Below, one piece after another: positions 58,606 to 64,000 of a stretch of DNA of 64,000 nucleotides (position 1 is its first letter; each line of letters opens with the position of its first letter). The position numbers and the translations under genes are program-made. Location of the stretch: contig CM065885.1 in NCBI GenBank assembly GCA_033439255.1, forward strand, positions 992,001-1,056,000, read 5' to 3'. The stretch is from Hericium rajendrae. Lineage: Eukaryota > Basidiomycota > Agaricomycetes > Russulales > Hericiaceae. The notes under the pieces were generated by a model, which was given only the letters and a program-made list of their open reading frames with translations, searched no databases and was not told the origin of the DNA.

Positions 58606-60750
58606 ATGTCTTCCGACGACACCGTCCTCGACCGCCTCCAGTCGTTCGTCTCGGAACACAAGCGCGGTCTCCTTATTGGTACCGCGGCTGCCGTGCTCGC
58701 GGCGGGAGGTGTCGCTTACTACGTCTCGTCGTCGCGTGGAGGCGCCGAAGGCGGTCCCAGCGATGAGGAGAGCGCGCGTGGTGGGGAGAAAAAGAAGGAT
58801 AAGAAGAAGAGGAAGCACAAGAAGACAGTGAAGGACAAGGAGGGTCCTCTCCTGGAGGAGGTGAAGCCGAAGGCCCCGTCGGTGTCAGAAGAAGGTGGGT
58901 GTCGTGTATGTGCTGGCGGACGTGGAGCTAATTTGAGCAGAGGAGGAACCGCCATTGACGAAGGAGCAGATTGAGGCGCTGCCGGAACAGGTTGGTCACA
59001 GTGTGTATGACAGGTTTGCAAGTTGCTAAGCGGATTACAGGAGCGGATTGCCAAAGCTGCCTCACTGAAAACGAAAGGCAATAGCGCGTACCAGCGCAAG
59101 CAGTTCCCTGCCGCCATAGACTACTATACGCGTGCTATCGACGTCTCATCGAAGCCCGAGCCTGTTTTCTACAGCAACCGCGCGGCGTGCTACATGAACA
59201 TCTCGCCGCCAAAATACGAGCAGGTCGTCGAAGACTGCGATGCCGCGCTGAAGCTGGACAACAAATACGTCAAGGCCCTCAACCGCCGTGCGACAGCACT
59301 AGAGGGCCTCGAGCGTTATGAGGAGGCATTGCGCGGTAAGTAGGAATAATTCTGGTGACAGCTCGCATACGACCCCTCCCATGACAGATTACACTGCCGC
59401 AACTATTCTTGACAAGTTCCAAAACGATTCGACGGCCGCTGCTGTCGAGCGTGTCCTCAAAAAGCTGACCACTGCTAAGGCGGCCGAAATCATGGCGGTG
59501 AGTATCCTGCCGAGGGGAAGCGACACGACACTGACGTAGGTGCCAGACCCGCGAGCGCCGGCTCCCCTCCTATACATTCATTTCCGCATACTTTGCCGCC
59601 TTCCGCCCGCGCCCACTACCGACCCTTCCAGAAAACCCCTCAACTGGTGACAACACACTCATTCTCGCGCTGCAGGCCCTCGAGGCCGCCGACTACGCGC
59701 ACTCGCTGACCCTTGTCAACGAGGCGATCGAGCAGGGCATCTCCTTTGATGTCGGCAAGGCGGAAGCTTACAACCTGCGTGGCACGTTCAACTTCCTCAT
59801 CGGTGACATCACCGGCGCGAAGAACGACCTGCAGCAGTCCATCAACATCCTGCCCTCGTTCACGCAGAGCTGGGTCAAGATTGCCAGCGTGTACATGGAG
59901 CAGGCGGATCCGGTCAAGACATTCGAGTGCTTCGAGGAGGCAATCAAGCACAATCCGAATGACCCCGATATCTACTACCATCGCGGACAGGGTGGGTACT
60001 ACCATTGTTCTTCTCTATCCACGTTGACGTTTTCCCCAGTCCTGTTCATCATGAGCGACTTCCAGCGGGCGGCCGACGACTACACCAAGTCGAGCGAATT
60101 GGACGACACATTCGTGTTCTCGCACATCCAGCTCGCTGTTGCCCAGTACAAGTCTGGCAATCTCGCGAACAGCATGGCGACCTTCCGCCGTACCTTGCGC
60201 GCGTTCCCTCAGCGTAGCGAACCGCAGAACTACTAGTATGTGCCCCTTTTACTGTCCCCGGGTCAAAACTGACAGTAGCAGCGGTGAGCTCTTGCTCGAC
60301 CAGCAGCGCTACGAAGACGCCGTCGAGAAGTTCGACCGTGCCATCGAGCTCGAGCGCACCAAGAAGCAGATAAACGTCCTCCCGCTCGTCAACAAGGGCC
60401 TCGCGCTCTTCCAGTGGAAGCAGGACATCGCCGCCGCCGAGCGGTGCTGCCACGAGGCGCTGCGCATCGACCCCGAGTGCGAGGCCGCGGTCGCGACGCT
60501 CGCGCAGCTCAGCCTGCAGCAGAGCAAGATCGAGCAGGCCGTCGCGATGTTCGAGCGCCACACGGAGCTCGCGCGCAGCGAGCCCGAGCTGCAGAACGCG
60601 CTGACGTACCAATATGTGCGTTGTTTGTTTGATTTTGTGGGGGTGTGGTTGCTGATGGCGGTGTAGGCGTCGTATGCGCAGCTCGAGTTCATGAAGTCGT
60701 ACCCCGACCAGGCGCACCAGCTGAACCAAATGGCGCGGGCGATGGTCTGA
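58606..60750 (+). CDS. TOM70: mitochondrial import receptor TOM70
   Basis: Outer-membrane receptor that takes carrier precursors from Hsp70/Hsp90 and passes them to the TOM pore. Eight exons give about 600 residues. One N-terminal membrane span ([19 protein letters not shown], residues 23-41) is followed by a Lys-rich cytosolic linker, the N-terminal TPR clamp ([50 protein letters not shown]) and the C-terminal TPR array ([52 protein letters not shown]). The family order is fully kept. It ends at TGA 60748-60750 after [11 protein letters not shown]. Confidence 0.95.
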
Positions 60751-61161
60751 GGGCTGCACCGGGCGGGACACATGCGGCATATGTTCGCTACTGGCGGGGT
60801 CGCCGGGACATTACACATTCAAGTTGCGAATTGGCTGTGTTATATCCTAATGGCTGTGCCGTGGCCGGGCGAAGCTCGCGTTGGTCCTCCTGCGTGGGGT
60901 TGTGTGCTGCGTTGTCGCGTTTACTACATACATATACGGACTCTATAATATCATGCCCACACTTCTCATGAATCGGATGGAGCCATCCATACTATGCGAT
61001 CTCCGGAGGAAGATGCAGTGGGATCTGAAGCTGTGAGGATGAGACATCATCACGCTCTTCCTCGTCTTACCTCGATGGTGACGAGAAGGTGCTCGAGGTA
61101 GCGCACTTCGCATAGCAGCGCTCGATTGGCCGTGGGTCGGCGGGATACGGTGTGCGGAGGC
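60751..61161. other. 3' side of TOM70, gene-free
   Basis: 411 bp; no supported gene. The last part may belong to the F-box relic. Confidence 0.45.
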
Positions 61162-61680
61162 TTATCTTTGCATGCTCTTGCAGAGTTGCAGCATCTCGAT
61201 AAGATTTCGCCATATGGATAAGTGGAAGCAGTTCTTTTCAACGACTACGGAGAAAAGGGCCGGGCGTGGCTTGTCGCCGTCTTGAGAATGGTCGTGAAGG
61301 ATAGGGAAGATGTGAGCGATGAGCTCAACGCCAGTGGATCCACGGTAAGCCGGGAGAAGAGAATCTTCGTTGCTTCGCGCTGTCAAAGCAACGTTCTGCT
61401 TCGTCTTGAAGGTTGATATCTTTGAGATGAGAGAACGCGACTTTATGACTTCTGCGAGGGTCTCCTTCTCGAAAAGGAGTGCATTCGTCATGACCACTTT
61501 CTCGGCTTTCTCTCGAGCACAGAGAAGAAAGCTCATAGACTGCGAGGACGCCCGAGCAGCGCGATTGCCAGCCCGCCACTGGCCATTTCGATCTGGGTTC
61601 TCGAAGACGAGCGTGAGATGCGTCAGACTGTAGAAGATGGGTGACGACCAGTGGATGGGAATATCTATGAGTTGTATGGG
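61162..61680 (-). pseudogene. relic of an F-box/LRR gene
   Basis: One minus-strand frame matches only the middle of the F-box proteins: DIPIHWSSPIFYSLTHLTLVF corresponds to the VPMHWSSHILCGLTHLKLAF stretch of locus 5/6, and GVELIAHIFPILHDHSQDGD to its GVEHIADIFPVLRDHARDG stretch, then FHLSIW to FQLDI. The part between is shorter and altered. The F-box itself and the C-terminus are missing, so this is a fragment without function as an F-box protein. It shows that the family once reached further than 56.1 kb. Confidence 0.75.
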
Positions 61681-62479
61681 ACAAAGTTGCGGGAAGAGAG
61701 CCCCGAGTCGGTCGGGTAGAACCCACTACGGTGGTCGTGCGGCATCACTGCGGCATCATCACCTGTAAGGTCAAAGACTTCAGTAACCAGACGTCCTGAG
61801 GGCTTCAAAGCCCATCAAAATGTGGTTGATATGAGCATGCGACAAGACTGTAGATCTCAGGCCTCATAACGCTGCTGTCTTTGTGGAGTCTCTGTGGCCA
61901 ACTAGGAATACTAGTGGTCGGCATGTCATCAGCGACGTTCCAGAGGTTATACCTCGTGTTGAAAGTGAAATATTGACGTAGATTCCCCAAGTGTTGGTGC
62001 AGAGACTGCTCTCTTTGCACAAAATAATTCAGCTTGAACGGTTTATTTCGAAGAAAAGAGTGGTGAAATCTACTTAAGTATTGAGCGCCTCGCAACGCAA
62101 CTTGAACCACTCGACTGTCAACAGAAGCTCCGAAGACCATCCGCGAGGTACCCGGCAAAAGCGTCCGCTCGGGTCTAGGCCTGAGTTCAAATATGACGTC
62201 GGTAAACGAGGCATTGAGGGTCAGAAGAGCTGAACATGAACACCGTTACGGCGAAGTTATTGAGACCGGAGAGCTACCATACCCATAACCTTCACTCTGT
62301 CTCGCGCCCCAGCTGAGTCTCGAGAGCGAACTCTTCGTTCTTGAACAATTGCCATATCCGTAAGTCCCGCTTTATCTCACCGCGAGCGCGCGCAACGAGC
62401 GCGAGGTATCAGTACATGCTGTTCCCATGGACCCATAACCCCGCCCACGCCCGACACTGATGCGTTGCGCGCCAGCGCG
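61681..62479. other. 800 bp gene-free region
   Basis: No supported gene. It could hold further decayed F-box sequence and the promoter or an upstream exon of the gene at 62480. Confidence 0.4.
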
Positions 62480-62998
62480 ATGACATACCCCGTCGATTTC
62501 TACGAGCCGCGCAACGGCATCCGACCAGGCATGGTCCCGCCGACCAGCATGGACTGGCGCTACCCCGACCCCGACAACCCGCTCATGGTGCACCTCGCCG
62601 TGCACGCGTACCCCGTGCCCTCGCAGCCGCACCCGCGCGACCGCCTGTGGTCGCTCTTCTGGGAGCAGGGCTGGGCGCTCAGCGGCCGCACGCCCGTCAT
62701 GATCGCGCGCTTCCTCGAGGCGCGCCGTGAGGACGGCATGGAGCACTACACGCACTGGGGCCCCGTCACGCGCGCCGCGCTGCACATGGAGGGCGCGCGC
62801 GTCGTGCCGCTCGCCGTGCTTAGCCTCGCGCAGCGCAAGGGCATCGAGAAGCTCGCGGGCACGGTGAGGGTCATGAAGCCGAATGGGTGGTGGAACGGGC
62901 AGAATTGGATCGTGGAGCTGTTGAACCGCGCGGTGGAGGAGGATATCATCACCCCGCAGCAGAGGGACGCCGCGCTGGTTGCGGCTGCTCAGCCTTGA
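62480..62998 (+). CDS. unidentified 172-residue protein
   Basis: A GC-rich open frame from MTYPVDFYEPRNGIRPG to AALVAAAQP. Seen: RDRLWSLFWEQGW, HYTHWGPVTRAAL, then IEKLAGTVRVMKP and a WWNGQNWIVELLNRAVEE run close to the end. The order 'VRV..., W/N-x-x-x-W-V-x-E-x-L' resembles a group of fungal proteins of unknown function that I know loosely as DUF6914-like; this is only a suggestion. Strong third-position GC in the middle supports it as coding. An in-frame ATG 15 bases upstream is possible, as is a further 5' exon. No signal peptide. Confidence 0.6.
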   Translation: MTYPVDFYEPRNGIRPGMVPPTSMDWRYPDPDNPLMVHLAVHAYPVPSQPHPRDRLWSLFWEQGWALSGRTPVMIARFLEARREDGMEHYTHWGPVTRAALHMEGARVVPLAVLSLAQRKGIEKLAGTVRVMKPNGWWNGQNWIVELLNRAVEEDIITPQQRDAALVAAAQP

Positions 62999-64000
62999 GT
63001 GCGCCTGAGCTCCTCGTTGAACAGGTTGCCGCGCTAACAGTTTACTAGATATCCTGCCGCAGGTTGGCAGATACCAAAAGGCCGTTGGAATTCTCGTCTT
63101 CCCATGGCATCTCTTGGCTTGTTTTGTTCCTCTCTTGGGGTTGTTATACCTATGTTTTCTATGTTTTCTTGGAATATTTATTGGACATACGCCTTCGCTG
63201 CACAGGTGCGCCGTTCTCTGAGCTCTACATCGCCGAAGTGATGGCTAACGGCTAACCTATCGATTGCAGATCGCTTGTAACATACCTCTATGTTGTACGA
63301 TACCCTTCAAAATCGTGCTGGTATTCAACGAACACGCATAGTCGTTGATGGTATGATCCGAAACCTCATGGTGACAATGGTTCATACATTGATGTGTGAA
63401 TGTTGTCGTACCCGGTCTTTGGGTTACTATCGCGATGGGTGATATGTACTGCCCACGCGTCGACTCGCTTGGCGTCAATATTCGACAGGCGATGCCATTG
63501 CAGGCAGGCGCGAGGCGTTTCCACCACGACGTCCCCAATAGTTGCGGTGCTTCGTGTCTGGAAGACACGATGGGCGAGGGCGCCAGCGTGCGCGAGTACT
63601 GACGGATCGGTCGCAGGGGCAGTAAAGCAGGCATGGTGGATGTTGCCAGCGGGGAAGGCGGCCCTTCTGTAATGATCAAAGGCGAACGCCCTGTTCCGTT
63701 GCTCAGGCATTCTGTCGCTTATGATCAAAGGCGATCGCCCTGTTCCGTTGCTCAGGCATTCTGTCGCTTGATCCACACGTTGAGAAACAGACTCATTCTA
63801 CGAGTCCAATTTGAATATGCGCGACGGTACTCTTCTGTTGCTCAGGGCGTCAGGCGACAGCTGGTGTCTTATGAGTTTCGTTGCCAGCAGGATTCTCGGA
63901 GCGGCTCAGAACATCATCGTGAGGTTAGATGGCCTCTAAACGCAGGATGTTCACGCAATTGCTCAACGAGAACATCAGAAGGTGAGTGGTGTAATACTAG
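62999..64000. other. 1 kb gene-free end of the window
   Basis: No supported gene. It contains a 49-bp tandem duplication at 63672-63769. Open frames on both strands near 63257-63679 have no motifs. Confidence 0.5.
63672..63769. repeat. 49-bp tandem duplication, one mismatch
   Basis: The unit starting ATGATCAAAGGCG at 63672 repeats at 63721. The copies differ at one base (GCGAACGCC against GCGATCGCC). Recent, non-coding as far as I can see. Confidence 0.92.

Noticed and set aside
1-64000. CRISPR arrays, rRNA or tRNA genes, LTR elements, secondary-metabolite cluster
   Set aside because: Looked for by eye on both strands. No regular spaced repeats, no cloverleaf that I could support, no long terminal repeats, and no synthase or cluster backbone gene.

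Overview
The window looks like nuclear DNA from a basidiomycete fungus of the Agaricomycetes. Genes are packed closely on both strands and broken by many short introns (about 46-70 nt). The gene content is typical of that group: a Whi2-like BTB protein, an expanded F-box/leucine-rich-repeat family, an HNH-domain protein of the mushroom-expanded type, a copper amine oxidase, and a small hydrophobic Gly/Ile-rich protein. Polyporales is a reasonable guess, but the sequence alone does not prove it.

Layout. 1-2.75 kb: the 5' part of a LINE on the minus strand, with a whole zinc-knuckle ORF1 and the endonuclease start of ORF2. 3.1-5.96 kb: mitochondrial tRNA-modifying enzyme MTO1 (minus). 6.1-6.9 kb: unidentified open frame. 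7.2-8.0 kb: DUF2470 membrane protein. 9.4-10.8 kb: NAD(P)-dependent epimerase/reductase. 12.6-14.7 kb: Mediator subunit 25-type vWA protein (minus). 15.4-16.7 kb: Whi2-like BTB protein. 17.4-18.0 kb: LTO1. 18.8-22.1 kb: copper amine oxidase (minus). 24.3-24.7 kb: 70-residue hydrophobic protein. 25.8-30.6 kb: large RhoGEF (minus).

31-56 kb is the accessory part. Five F-box loci and several companions lie here. Two F-box genes are head-to-head with copies of the same unknown gene (A at 31.1-32.0 kb, decayed copy B at 34.7-35.5 kb). A third F-box gene is an inverted near-copy of the second and is head-to-head with an HNH gene. Two more loci sit in tandem at 51.6-56.1 kb, the last with a doubled F-box region. 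An F-box relic lies at 61.2-61.7 kb. A decayed short-chain dehydrogenase, the splicing factor CWF19, a ZIP zinc transporter and an ornithine cyclodeaminase-like gene lie among them.

56.4-64 kb: diphthamide enzyme DPH2 and the mitochondrial import receptor TOM70 share a 171-bp divergent promoter. The F-box relic, one unidentified 172-residue gene and a tandem duplication follow.

I see no operon-like pathway. The housekeeping genes (tRNA modification, diphthamide, Fe-S targeting, splicing, import) look independent. The coherent story is the duplication, conversion, fusion and decay of the F-box family. F-box genes there share one gene plan: a tiny first exon, a phase-2 intron and one large exon. 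The previously undescribed item I would rank first is this head-to-head F-box/partner arrangement, together with a possible intron created out of coding sequence in the last member. Exon borders below were read by eye from GT/AG signals, frame continuity and family similarity; no alignment or transcript was available.
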